Below are positions 29,653 to 36,811 of a DNA stretch of 64,000 nucleotides, one piece after another; position 1 is the stretch's first letter; each line of letters begins with the position of its first letter. The translations under genes and the position numbers were made by a program. This stretch comes from Enterococcus faecalis (GTDB lineage: Bacteria > Bacillota > Bacilli > Lactobacillales > Enterococcaceae), in NCBI RefSeq assembly GCF_029024925.1, contig NZ_CP118962.1, positions 2,410,001-2,474,000 of the forward strand, in the 5' to 3' direction. The notes beneath the pieces are model-generated. The model was not told the DNA's origin. It worked only from the letters and a program-made list of their open reading frames with translations, and ran no database searches.

Positions 29653-31338
29653 ATGAAAGTAAACATAAAAAATAACGAAACTGGCGTTTTTGCAATCGGT
29701 GGTTTAGGCGAAATTGGAAAAAACACATATGGGGTACAATTCCAAGATGAAATTATCATTATTGATGCTGGGATCAAATTCCCAGAAGATGATTTACTTG
29801 GGATTGACTACGTGATTCCAGATTATAGCTACATCGTTCAAAATTTGCATAAAGTCAAAGCACTCGTTATTACCCACGGTCATGAAGACCATATTGGTGG
29901 CGTTCCTTATCTTTTACGTCAAGCGAATATCCCAATCTATGCGGGACCACTAGCCTTGGCTTTAATTACCAACAAACTAGATGAACATGGTTTATTGCGA
30001 GAAGCGGAATTACACGAAATTAATGAAGATACGGTGATTCGTTTTAGAAAAACAGCGATTAGCTTTTTCCGGACGACTCACAGTATTCCTGATGCCTTGG
30101 GCGTTGTGGTTAAAACGCCTTCTGGTAACATTGTCGCAACAGGTGACTTTAAGTTTGACTTTACACCCGTTGGCGAGCCAGCCAACTTACACAGAATGGC
30201 AAAATTAGGTGAAGAAGGCGTTCTTTGTCTTCTTTCAGACAGTACCAATGCTGAAATACCCACCTTTACAAAATCCGAAAAAACAATTGGGACCTCTATT
30301 TTAAAAATCTTTGAAAAAATTGATGGTCGGATTATCTTTGCCAGTTTTGCTTCAAACATTTTCCGTTTACAACAAGCTGCTGATGCAGCCGTGAAAACCG
30401 GTCGCAAAATTGCTGTTTTTGGTCGTAGCATGGAAAATGCCATTGTCAATGGCGAACGCTTAGGCTACATCAAAGTGCCAAAAGGAACGTTTGTCGATGC
30501 GGCGGAACTGAATCAATTGCCAGCAAATGAAACAATGATTTTATGTACTGGCTCTCAAGGAGAACCTATGGCCGCGCTTAGTCGGATTGCTAACGGTACA
30601 CATCGCCAAATTAGTATTCAACCAGGCGATACGGTTGTTTTCTCAAGTTCACCAATTCCTGGGAATACGACAAGCGTTAACCGTTTAATCAACTTATTAT
30701 CTGAAGCCGGTGCAGAAGTTATCCACGGAAAAATCAATAATATCCATACTTCTGGTCACGGTGGACAAGAAGAGCAAAAATTAATGCTTCGTTTGATGAA
30801 GCCTAAATATTTCATGCCTGTTCATGGTGAATTTAGAATGTTAAAAATCCATGCTTCGCTCGCTCAAGATACAGGGGTTCCTGAAGAAAATTGCTTTATC
30901 ATGGGCAACGGCGATGTCTTAGCTTTAACGGCTGATAGCGCACGTCCTGCTGGTCACTTCAACGCTAATGACGTGTACGTTGATGGAAATGGTGTCGGTG
31001 ATATCGGGAATGTTGTTTTACGGGATCGTCGTATCTTATCTGAAGAAGGTTTAGTTTTAGCGGTAGCAACAGTTGATATTAAAAATAAAGAAATTATGGC
31101 TGGTCCAGACATTCTTTCCCGTGGTTTTGTCTACATGCGTGAGTCTGGTGATATGATTCATGAAGGCCAACGTCTTTTATTCAATGCTCTACGTGAAGCA
31201 ATGAAAGATAAAAACTGTACCGAAGCAAAATTAGGCGAAGCCATGACGACCGCTTTACAGCCTTTCTTGTTTGAACAAACAGAACGTCATCCAATGATTC
31301 TGCCAATGATTATGACTGCCACAGTTAGTGATCAATAA
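29653..31338 (+). CDS. rnjA: ribonuclease J1
   Basis: A 561-residue dual endo-/5'-3' exoribonuclease central to mRNA turnover. The MBL motif [14 protein letters not shown], further metal ligands in THSIPDALG and GDFKFD, the beta-CASP histidine in [12 protein letters not shown] and [10 protein letters not shown], and a C-terminal domain (to [17 protein letters not shown]) are all present. Length fits RNase J1. It is translationally coupled to rpoY (stop and start separated by one base). Confidence 0.97.
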   Translation: MKVNIKNNETGVFAIGGLGEIGKNTYGVQFQDEIIIIDAGIKFPEDDLLGIDYVIPDYSYIVQNLHKVKALVITHGHEDHIGGVPYLLRQANIPIYAGPLALALITNKLDEHGLLREAELHEINEDTVIRFRKTAISFFRTTHSIPDALGVVVKTPSGNIVATGDFKFDFTPVGEPANLHRMAKLGEEGVLCLLSDSTNAEIPTFTKSEKTIGTSILKIFEKIDGRIIFASFASNIFRLQQAADAAVKTGRKIAVFGRSMENAIVNGERLGYIKVPKGTFVDAAELNQLPANETMILCTGSQGEPMAALSRIANGTHRQISIQPGDTVVFSSSPIPGNTTSVNRLINLLSEAGAEVIHGKINNIHTSGHGGQEEQKLMLRLMKPKYFMPVHGEFRMLKIHASLAQDTGVPEENCFIMGNGDVLALTADSARPAGHFNANDVYVDGNGVGDIGNVVLRDRRILSEEGLVLAVATVDIKNKEIMAGPDILSRGFVYMRESGDMIHEGQRLLFNALREAMKDKNCTEAKLGEAMTTALQPFLFEQTERHPMILPMIMTATVSDQ

Positions 31339-31349
31339 AGCTCTCATTT

Positions 31350-31394
31350 AATAGAGAAGAAAAATGCTTGTCCATTTTTCTTCTCTATTTTTTC
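31350..31394 (+). terminator. rnjA terminator
   Basis: The 17-bp stem AATAGAGAAGAAAAATG / CATTTTTCTTCTCTATT is followed by TTTTTCT. Confidence 0.9.
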
Positions 31395-31398
31395 TAAC

Positions 31399-31431
31399 AA
31401 AAAAACACCTAACGCATGTTAGGTGTTTTTG
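31399..31431 (-). terminator. cold-shock gene terminator
   Basis: The arms AAAAACACCTAAC and GTTAGGTGTTTTT enclose a 4-nt loop just downstream of the minus-strand csp stop; it can work in both directions. Confidence 0.88.
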
Positions 31432-31443
31432 GATTATTTTTTA

Positions 31444-31644
31444 TTAGTTTTTTTCTACGTTAACTGCTTGAGGGCCACGGTCTGAATCTTCAACATCAAA
31501 AGTCACTGCTTGACCTTCTTCTAAAGTTTTGAAACCATCACCTTGGATAGCTGAGAAGTGTACGAATACGTCGCTTCCGTCTTCGCGTGAGATAAACCCA
31601 AAACCTTTTTCTGCGTTAAACCATTTTACTGTTCCTTGTTCCAT
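31444..31644 (-). CDS. cold-shock protein (CspA family)
   Basis: A 66-residue single-domain RNA chaperone: [33 protein letters not shown] contains both RNP1 (KGFGFI) and RNP2 (VFVHF). ATG 31644 follows GAGGAAC and is the family start. An AT-rich untranslated leader of about 100 nt or more (31645-31780) lies upstream, as is usual for cold-shock mRNAs. Confidence 0.95.
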   Translation of the reverse strand: MEQGTVKWFNAEKGFGFISREDGSDVFVHFSAIQGDGFKTLEEGQAVTFDVEDSDRGPQAVNVEKN

Positions 31645-31797
31645 TCTTTTGTTCCTCCTCGTGCATTTGCACATAAATAGTCGTAACTTTGCTCGCTTCC
31701 AATAGAATATTTAAAAAAATTTAAAAAGTCTACATAATTCCAAACAAGATTACCCTTTCATTTTACACGTGATAAAATATTTTTGCAAGAATTGTCC

Positions 31798-31959
31798 TCA
31801 TTCTGAAGCAAAAAAATTCTCTTCTCTCAAACTAATGTATCCGCTATCACCAACAATAATATGATCCAACAATTGAATCCCCATCATTTCGCCACATTCT
31901 TCCATTCGTTTGGTAAATTGGATATCTTGTGGAGACGGTGTCGGATTGCCAGATGGATG
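31798..31959 (-). pseudogene. radC: radC 3' fragment, cut by prophage integration
   Basis: The minus strand encodes the RadC/JAB C-terminal end, HPSGNPTPSPQDIQFTKRME...LLDHIIVGDSGYISLREENF, ending in TGA at 31798-31800. Homology stops at the His-Pro-Ser-Gly metal motif, where the expected HNHPSG becomes IYHPSG, and a TAG lies in frame upstream. No start codon or N-terminal part remains here, so the rest should lie past the other prophage end. Reconstitution depends on phage excision. Confidence 0.88.
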
Positions 31960-31975
31960 ATATATTTTAGTGCAA

Positions 31976-32018
31976 ACAAAAAAGCTCTACTTCCCGTAAC
32001 TGAGAAGCAGAGCTTTTG
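31976..32018 (-). terminator. terminator of the YolD-like gene
   Basis: The hairpin AAAAGCTCTACTTC / GAAGCAGAGCTTTT, followed on the minus strand by TTTGTTTG, lies between the YolD-like stop and the radC junction, closing the last phage unit. Confidence 0.75.
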
Positions 32019-32027
32019 CGTTTTTAA

Positions 32028-32513
32028 TTATTCTATCCACTCATCATTGAAATATTCGTCCACAAATTCATCTATCGTTTCGCAGTGTTCTTGTTCTTCC
32101 TCGAATGGATTTTCTTCTATCACATATTCTTCACTCCATTTCGTGAAATTATGAATCTGGATATGTCTTATATCGTAAAAATCGATTTCTTGTTCACCAA
32201 TCAGCACAACATCGAATTCTGCCATCCCACGGAAAACACCAAAAACATGTGGTTTTACACGATCATATTCATCTAATGAGTTCAGCTGAATTTCTAGTAC
32301 CTTATTTTGTTTGATTGAACGATCCAAAAAATATTCTATTTGCTTTTGGGATTGTTGAGGCAGTCTATCAATATTGCGAGCATGATATTCATCAGTACTC
32401 TTTATTGCTTCAGTCAATTCGCCCAACGGAAACGCCGTTGGCCACTTTAATTCAAAAGGACGGTCAACATAATCATTGTAAGGTTTAAACTCTTTTTTAG
32501 TTCGTCTCACCAT
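32028..32513 (-). CDS. YolD-like protein, SOS-controlled prophage cargo
   Basis: A soluble protein of about 161 residues. The N-terminal part (YVDRPFELKWPTAFPLGELTEAI) and the region DEYDRVKPHVFGVFRGMAEFDVVLIGEQEIDFYDIRHI resemble the YolD-like family, small proteins often linked to UvrX/ImpB-type Y-family polymerases. No polymerase gene is adjacent here. The C-terminus is strongly acidic. ATG 32513 is spaced from AGGAGAG; the upstream GTG abuts that site. Its promoter carries a LexA box, so SOS induction is likely. Confidence 0.65.
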   Translation of the reverse strand: MVRRTKKEFKPYNDYVDRPFELKWPTAFPLGELTEAIKSTDEYHARNIDRLPQQSQKQIEYFLDRSIKQNKVLEIQLNSLDEYDRVKPHVFGVFRGMAEFDVVLIGEQEIDFYDIRHIQIHNFTKWSEEYVIEENPFEEEQEHCETIDEFVDEYFNDEWIE

Positions 32514-32537
32514 CTGATACACTCTCCTATCAGAAAC

Positions 32538-32566
32538 ATTATACGAACGTTTGTTCTATTTTTCAA
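32538..32566 (-). promoter_or_regulatory. LexA-controlled promoter
   Basis: On the minus strand TTGAAA (32561-32566), a 17-nt spacer and a perfect TATAAT (32538-32543) form a strong promoter. The spacer contains GAACAAACGTTC (32545-32556), matching the Gram-positive LexA/DinR box (GAAC-N4-GTTC, flanked by CG on one side) and touching the -10 element. Repression by LexA and release on DNA damage is the expected behaviour. Confidence 0.78.
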
Positions 32567-32614
32567 CAAAAAAATACCTATTTCTCATAAGAAAAAGAGG
32601 CAGATGTTTTACTA

Positions 32615-32688
32615 TGGACCATACGGGACTCGAACCTGTGACCGAACGGTTATGAGCCGTTTGCTCTAACCAACTGAGCTAATGGTCC
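32615..32688 (-). tRNA. phage tRNA with CAU anticodon (elongator Met or Ile2)
   Basis: A full 74-nt cloverleaf on the minus strand: acceptor GGACCAT / ATGGTCC, D arm AGCTCAGTTGGTTAGAG, anticodon stem-loop AACGG-CTCATAA-CCGTT and T arm AGGTTCGAGTCC. The G1-C72 pair rules out an initiator tRNA. CAU could read AUG, or AUA if the C is lysidine-modified; these cannot be told apart by eye. CCA is not encoded. It begins 25 nt after the PBECR4-like stop and could share its transcript. Confidence 0.93.
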
Positions 32689-32712
32689 TGAAAACTTTAC
32701 TTATTAAGTAAT

Positions 32713-33246
32713 CTATAAATTAAATGAAATAAGCTCTAAAGTTAGAATTTTTGCTCTTTTTGATTTAGTAAATGTTGGGCGACTACTCTTTGATACGTAG
32801 AAAGTGACTGGTGCATAGACACAATCGTTTACTTCACGTAATCCAAGTGTTAATATTTTATTTTTATGCGGATGGCTAAAAGCTATGTCTAGTTTCATAG
32901 ATGAACCAAACTTATCTGCTTCAGACACATATATCACTGAATCATTGTATCCCTCTAAAAATATTTCTAGAATAAATTCAAATAGCTCTACTCGATCTTT
33001 TATAGTACCAAAATTGCTGTGCCTTTGCAGATGTTTATATGTAATAACTTCATCATTCAATTTTTGACAAATTATTCTAGGTGAATCCTTATAAATTTTG
33101 TGTAAACCCAATAAATGTGGGAGTTGTAAGATGTCAAATTTTACATAAAAACAGTCCAGTTTAACAAATGGCGTTGTTATAACAGCCATTTTGCCATCAA
33201 GATTTGATAAAAATAAGTTGTATGTTTTCTGCAAATCTTTAGGCAT
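32713..33246 (-). CDS. PBECR4-like protein, putative RNase toxin or defence effector
   Basis: A 177-residue protein whose sequence fits the PBECR4 pattern: FDILQLPHLLGLHKIYKDSPRI, a central IKDRVELFEFILEI helix, a basic and beta-rich second half, and VYAPVTFYVSKSSRP near the end. PBECR domains are grouped with the Barnase-EndoU-colicin E5/D-RelE-like nuclease fold (established for the family); activity here is not shown. AGAGGAG lies 8 nt before the ATG at 33246. It begins 30 nt after the terminator of a structured RNA and ends 25 nt before a tRNA. Confidence 0.6.
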   Translation of the reverse strand: MPKDLQKTYNLFLSNLDGKMAVITTPFVKLDCFYVKFDILQLPHLLGLHKIYKDSPRIICQKLNDEVITYKHLQRHSNFGTIKDRVELFEFILEIFLEGYNDSVIYVSEADKFGSSMKLDIAFSHPHKNKILTLGLREVNDCVYAPVTFYVSKSSRPTFTKSKRAKILTLELISFNL

Positions 33247-33275
33247 TTTTACAACTCCTCTATAATTTTAGACAT

Positions 33276-33430
33276 AAAAAAAAAGAGTGCAAATCATGGA
33301 TACCGTCCCATGCTGACCAACGCTAGGTTAACCCACCTGCTGGGGAACGTGGGTGCACTCAATTCCCACTTTGCTTGTAAATAATGATCTAAAGCTAGAC
33401 TAGAAAACGAGGTAATGATATCCTTTCCTC
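33276..33430 (-). ncRNA. structured small RNA upstream of PBECR4-like gene
   Basis: A transcript of about 155 nt is predicted from its promoter to a strong intrinsic terminator. The 3' module is a three-way junction: outer stem GAGTGCA (33285-33291) with TGCACTC (33354-33360), inner hairpins CATGG/CCATG (33295-33312) and ACCCAC/GTGGGT (33331-33354), followed on the minus strand by nine T. The 5' end carries a 22-nt near-palindrome (33409-33430, centre GATATC). No ORF is seen. The arrangement recalls RNA antitoxins placed before a toxin gene. Confidence 0.7.
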
Positions 33431-33436
33431 ACACTT

Positions 33437-33465
33437 AATATAACATCTAAATGTATCGTATGCAA
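33437..33465 (-). promoter_or_regulatory. promoter of the small RNA
   Basis: TTGCAT (33460-33465), a 17-nt spacer and TATATT (33437-33442) with an upstream TG one base away (extended -10, TGTTATATT) form a good SigA promoter on the minus strand. The near-palindrome at 33409-33430 covers the start region and may be an operator. Confidence 0.8.
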
Positions 33466-33593
33466 TAAAAATATCTCATGAAATTATTTAAAATACAGCA
33501 TAAAAACAAGTTTAAGAAGATTTTTTCACTTACAAACACGTAAATGTGCCTGATCATCAGCTGGTTGCCATATTGTTAATTTTAATTAAATAA

Positions 33594-33628
33594 CAAAAAA
33601 AAGAGTCACCTTTGGGAAGGCGACTCAA
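33594..33628 (-). terminator. endolysin/late operon terminator
   Basis: GAGTCGCCTT-CCC-AAAGGTGACTC followed by eight T on the minus strand lies just past the endolysin stop and ends the late transcript. The stretch from here to 33480 (AT-rich) shows nothing else convincing. Confidence 0.9.
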
Positions 33629-33640
33629 AGAAAGTTATTC

Positions 33641-34726
33641 TTAGTATCCAGTTCCCCAGGTATTCGATGGATTTCCATCATTTGGGCCAACTGGAATATA
33701 AATGCGTGTTCCGTTTACATCAGAGCCACCTAAGAAAACATAGCCATCTGCTACACGAACTGAATCATACTTAAAAGTAGAACCTTTCGGCCATACTCCG
33801 TATACAGGCGCTAACAAGCTTGGCGCACCGTTGCGAAGAACGATACCTTCACTAACACCGATAGTAAAAGTTTTTGCTGGCGTTGGTTTACTATTTTCCC
33901 ATAGCTCAGCAATATCACCATCGTTTGCATAACCTAATAATTTACCACTATTTTCGATACGATACAAGTTTTTACGGCCATTTAGTTTTTGTGTAATGGT
34001 TCCAACCTGTGTCCATAAAGTATTAGCATTGATATGTTGTTCAATTGGCGCATCTGGATTTTTGTAGATTGTTGTAAAGCGAACGTGCTGCCCAACTTTG
34101 TATTTAGGTTGATTGGGCTTACCAGGGTTCACAATAACTTCACTACCGTCTTCTGGAAGCCCAGTTTGTAAATCTTGTGCAAACTGTGCCTTGCTAATCC
34201 CCCAAGATGCCAAATAGCCGTAAGGATCTGTGTGATTTCCACCTAAATTGTTTGTCACCCACAAATGAGTTTTTATGCCGTAACCTGTCGGATCGTCTAA
34301 ATCAAACGTCACATTAATTTGACGTGCTAAATCACGTAATAAGTTAACGTAAGCTGCATAGTCTTTCTTAAACATAGCTTTATTTGAAGTATTGGCTAAT
34401 TCGACTTGTGCATGAGCATAAGGGTTTGCATCTCCTGCGCCCCAAGCTATACGACCGTTTTCCGCTACCTGAAGTACACGGCCCCCTCCACCTACAACAT
34501 ATTGCGTAAACGCTTCTTGTCGTTGCCAGTTGTTAAGCATGTTATTGGCTTCGTTTTCTACACCAGCGTCCATATTTGCAGTATCATGCGCAATGATGTA
34601 TCGATTAACTGTTGATGGCCAACCTGCGTTAATATTTCCGCGGGTTTCTACTTGGTAAGCATCTACATTGATTGCGGGCATAAAAAATAGAGCGACTAGC
34701 GCTCCTGCTAAAATTTTCTTTTTCAT
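33641..34726 (-). CDS. endolysin: N-acetylmuramoyl-L-alanine amidase with signal peptide
   Basis: A 361-residue lysin. Residues 1-23 (MKKKILAGALVALFFMPAINVDA) form an N-terminal signal peptide or SAR-like anchor, unusual for classical holin-dependent lysins. The Amidase_2/PGRP domain covers about residues 30-190 with Zn-binding candidates in YIIAHDTAN, AHAQVEL and NHTDPYGYL. The C-terminal half holds SH3-type wall-binding repeats (YKVGQHVRFTTIYKNPDAPIE... and EGIVLRNGAPSL...). It cuts the glycan-peptide amide bond at lysis. Last gene of the late operon. Confidence 0.9.
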   Translation of the reverse strand: MKKKILAGALVALFFMPAINVDAYQVETRGNINAGWPSTVNRYIIAHDTANMDAGVENEANNMLNNWQRQEAFTQYVVGGGGRVLQVAENGRIAWGAGDANPYAHAQVELANTSNKAMFKKDYAAYVNLLRDLARQINVTFDLDDPTGYGIKTHLWVTNNLGGNHTDPYGYLASWGISKAQFAQDLQTGLPEDGSEVIVNPGKPNQPKYKVGQHVRFTTIYKNPDAPIEQHINANTLWTQVGTITQKLNGRKNLYRIENSGKLLGYANDGDIAELWENSKPTPAKTFTIGVSEGIVLRNGAPSLLAPVYGVWPKGSTFKYDSVRVADGYVFLGGSDVNGTRIYIPVGPNDGNPSNTWGTGY

Positions 34727-34960
34727 CTATTTGTCTCCTTTTCTATCTGATAATCCAGGCGTTGTATGGTCTGTCACAATTCCTAAAATAGTTAATACAA
34801 CAAACACTGCATTGATAACATCTAGCAATTGCTGATTAATCACATCAATTTGAAATTTATACCCAAAAGGGACTGCAACTACTTGAATCAGTAACAAAAC
34901 TGCAGGAATAAGAGACAACCAGAATTGTTTGTTTTTTATTCTTGATTTCCAATCAATCAT
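34727..34960 (-). CDS. phi-LC3-type holin
   Basis: A 77-residue class II holin with two membrane helices (about residues 12-30 and 46-64). DWKSRIKNKQFWLSLIPAVLLLIQVV and LLDVINAVFVVLTILGIVTDHTTPGLSD match the phi-LC3 holin family. It permeabilises the membrane at the end of the lytic cycle. The ATG at 34960 follows GGAGGAAAT; the longer frame is an overlap artefact. Its stop touches the endolysin ATG. Confidence 0.92.
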   Translation of the reverse strand: MIDWKSRIKNKQFWLSLIPAVLLLIQVVAVPFGYKFQIDVINQQLLDVINAVFVVLTILGIVTDHTTPGLSDRKGDK

Positions 34961-35174
34961 TTTTATTTCCTCCAATTCCTCGAAAGAGGGTTTTATTTTG
35001 TTCTTCCAATCGACTAATACGCACTTCATGGTTATTTAATCGGTCAACAGCCTGTTTTAGTTCTTTCATGCTATCTTCTAATTGAGAAAAGACATGATAG
35101 AATTTCATTAATGCGAAGATAATTCCGCCTAAAAATGTAATCAGCGCTAACCATTGTTCTAGTGTTAAGTTCAT
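34953..35174 (-). CDS. XhlA-like small membrane protein of the lysis module
   Basis: A 73-residue protein with one N-terminal hydrophobic helix (ALITFLGGIIFALMKFYHVF) followed by a coiled coil (LEDSMKELKQAVDRLNNHEVRISRLEEQNKTLFRG). This matches the XhlA/haemolysin-accessory type found before phage holins. It overlaps the holin start by 8 bp, implying coupling. Confidence 0.8.
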   Translation of the reverse strand: MNLTLEQWLALITFLGGIIFALMKFYHVFSQLEDSMKELKQAVDRLNNHEVRISRLEEQNKTLFRGIGGNKND

Positions 35175-35207
35175 CCTGCACCTACTTTCTACTTACCATA
35201 AAACCGT

Positions 35208-35363
35208 CTAGCTTTCGCTAAACGGTTCCCCACAAATTTTTGTGTATTCTTCTTCGGTTAAACAATTCATATTCACGTAATCAACTAAATCCTGTTTTGT
35301 ATAACAATTCCAATCATACAACTGTTTAATATTATCGAAACCTGGAAAAACATTCGTTTTCAT
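35208..35363 (-). CDS. XkdX-family small phage protein
   Basis: A 51-residue protein (start MKTNVFPGFDNIKQLYDW, end CGEPFSES) with the pattern of XkdX proteins: a central YTKQDLVDYVNMNCLTEEEYTKICG. XkdX genes sit between baseplate and lysis genes in many Firmicute phages; function unknown. The start is 2 nt downstream of the preceding gene's stop. Confidence 0.75.
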   Translation of the reverse strand: MKTNVFPGFDNIKQLYDWNCYTKQDLVDYVNMNCLTEEEYTKICGEPFSES

Positions 35364-35364
35364 C

Positions 35365-35685
35365 TTATTCCGCCCCTTTCGTAAGTTCAGCTACTTGTTT
35401 CATCAATTCACCAGTCATTCTTTGAGTTTGTTGAATAACTTGATTTTGCTGAGAAACTTGCTTCATTAGTTCAGCATTCTGTTTTTGTAAAAGTTCCAAT
35501 TCCGTTGGTGGTGTTGGGGCAGGTTCTGGGACGTTGTCAGGATCGTAAATTAAACTCGTTCCATCCCATCGATAATTGAAGAAGTCAGAAAAATCTTCAT
35601 TTACTTCAACTTCAATTGTTTTCGGTTGTTCTACTAGTGAATAACCTTGCAAAAACCCTTTTACATTATCAATCCATATTTTCAT
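35365..35685 (-). CDS. small baseplate-associated phage protein
   Basis: A 106-residue protein: an N-terminal beta-rich part (KIWIDNVKGFLQGYSL...FFNYRWDGTSLIYDPDN), a Pro-rich hinge (VPEPAPTPPTELE), then a long Gln-rich coiled coil (LQKQNAELMKQVSQQNQVIQQTQRM). This layout is common for the accessory protein before XkdX in siphophages. No enzymatic motif. Confidence 0.65.
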   Translation of the reverse strand: MKIWIDNVKGFLQGYSLVEQPKTIEVEVNEDFSDFFNYRWDGTSLIYDPDNVPEPAPTPPTELELLQKQNAELMKQVSQQNQVIQQTQRMTGELMKQVAELTKGAE

Positions 35686-35695
35686 TTTACCCCTC

Positions 35696-36184
35696 CTAAT
35701 ATTCGAAAATTTTTGTCAAAATATACATTTTATTCCCCGATCCAGCAGCTGTACCGTCAGGTGCATTTAAATCATGACCAGTGATTTTTGCATCTTTTAT
35801 ATACAAATATTTTGTTTGAGGATTTTTGCCATTATACGCGTTTAAATTAAACACAGTTCCACCACTCCCGCTATTAGAGATGTGATTTTTTGGCACGTAC
35901 TGGAATTGAAAAACTGCGTCATTGGCTTGTCCTGTTGAACTCATTTCCTGCCATTGCAAAATCCAACCATTTTGGCACTGCGACAGTGGCTTTGATGGTG
36001 TTGTGCCACTTCCGGAAGCTCCACCATACCACACACCGGTCCATAGCGGTGATCCTTGAATAATCTTTTGATATGATTTGTCGGCATCTGCTTTAGTTGG
36101 ATAATTTTCTAATCCATCGACAGCTTCTACCACAGTTGCCATTGCTTTTGGCTCATTGTTTTCCATTAATTGAACAATATCCAT
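35696..36184 (-). CDS. phage tail/baseplate protein, unknown function
   Basis: A 162-residue protein without recognisable catalytic motif. The composition is Gly/Asn/Ser-rich and beta-rich in the second half (WTGVWYGGASGSGTTPSKPLSQCQNGWILQW), which suggests a receptor-binding or fibre-tip module. Start overlaps the stop of the upstream gene. Not certain. Confidence 0.6.
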   Translation of the reverse strand: MDIVQLMENNEPKAMATVVEAVDGLENYPTKADADKSYQKIIQGSPLWTGVWYGGASGSGTTPSKPLSQCQNGWILQWQEMSSTGQANDAVFQFQYVPKNHISNSGSGGTVFNLNAYNGKNPQTKYLYIKDAKITGHDLNAPDGTAAGSGNKMYILTKIFEY

Positions 36185-36513
36185 TAAACTTCACCCACCT
36201 TTTCAAATGTGAAAACTGGCAATGCATCCAGTTTCGCTTTATCCGTTTTAGACATTAAACCGTCTTTTTCAGCAGTAGCATTACTTGGTATTGTTGGAAT
36301 AACAGTAGTGTCAGGCAATGCTTTTACGTCAGCAGCATTCAATATAACTTCGCCTGTATGACCATTTACAGATGAAACAGTACCTGCTCCAGCATCACCA
36401 AGTTTTGCATCTACAAATTCATTTAATCCAACAACACCAGTTGTACTAGTTTGTACATCAATAGCTACGCCGTCTTTTTTAACTACATATAAATCAGGCA
36501 TTTGATTCTTCAT
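36184..36513 (-). CDS. phage tail fibre accessory protein with SVNG motif
   Basis: A 109-residue protein containing SSVNGHTGEVILNAADVKALP, a short beta-motif repeated in phage tail fibre and head-fibre proteins, followed by AEKDGLMSKTDKAKLDALP, another fibre-tail sequence. Likely a structural, surface-exposed virion protein. Overlaps both neighbours. Confidence 0.65.
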   Translation of the reverse strand: MKNQMPDLYVVKKDGVAIDVQTSTTGVVGLNEFVDAKLGDAGAGTVSSVNGHTGEVILNAADVKALPDTTVIPTIPSNATAEKDGLMSKTDKAKLDALPVFTFEKVGEV

Positions 36514-36811
36514 CTCCTTTTACTTTTTCAAATTCCACACTAGAACCACCTAGTTTACCTGCTTCATAATCTGCGATGATTTGTGTGATTTTTGAATATT
36601 CTTCTTGAGATATCATCACACCATCTTTAGGTAAATCTAAATCTGCACGTGTAATAATTACTGGGCCTGATCTTCCGTTAACAGATGAAACCATCGATTG
36701 CCCGCCCATTATTTCTGATAATCCAATGATTGCTGATACGTGTGTCATCGGAAAAAACTGACGTTTAACGCCTTTTTCATCTGTTTCCATCATTCTTTTT
36801 GATTCTATCAT
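36494..36811 (-). CDS. phage tail fibre accessory protein, SVNG motif paralogue
   Basis: A 105-residue protein with SSVNGRSGPVIITRADLDLP in the middle, related to the same motif in the next gene downstream. The C-terminal half is helical (SQEEYSKITQIIADYEAGKL). Structural role inferred from place between the BppU-like gene and the other fibre gene. Confidence 0.65.
   Translation of the reverse strand: MIESKRMMETDEKGVKRQFFPMTHVSAIIGLSEIMGGQSMVSSVNGRSGPVIITRADLDLPKDGVMISQEEYSKITQIIADYEAGKLGGSSVEFEKVKGDEESNA

Noticed and set aside
31861-32154. 97-aa plus-strand ORF over the radC/phage junction
   Set aside because: The opposite strand encodes a clear RadC end and a phage gene; the frame is a shadow across two unrelated DNAs.
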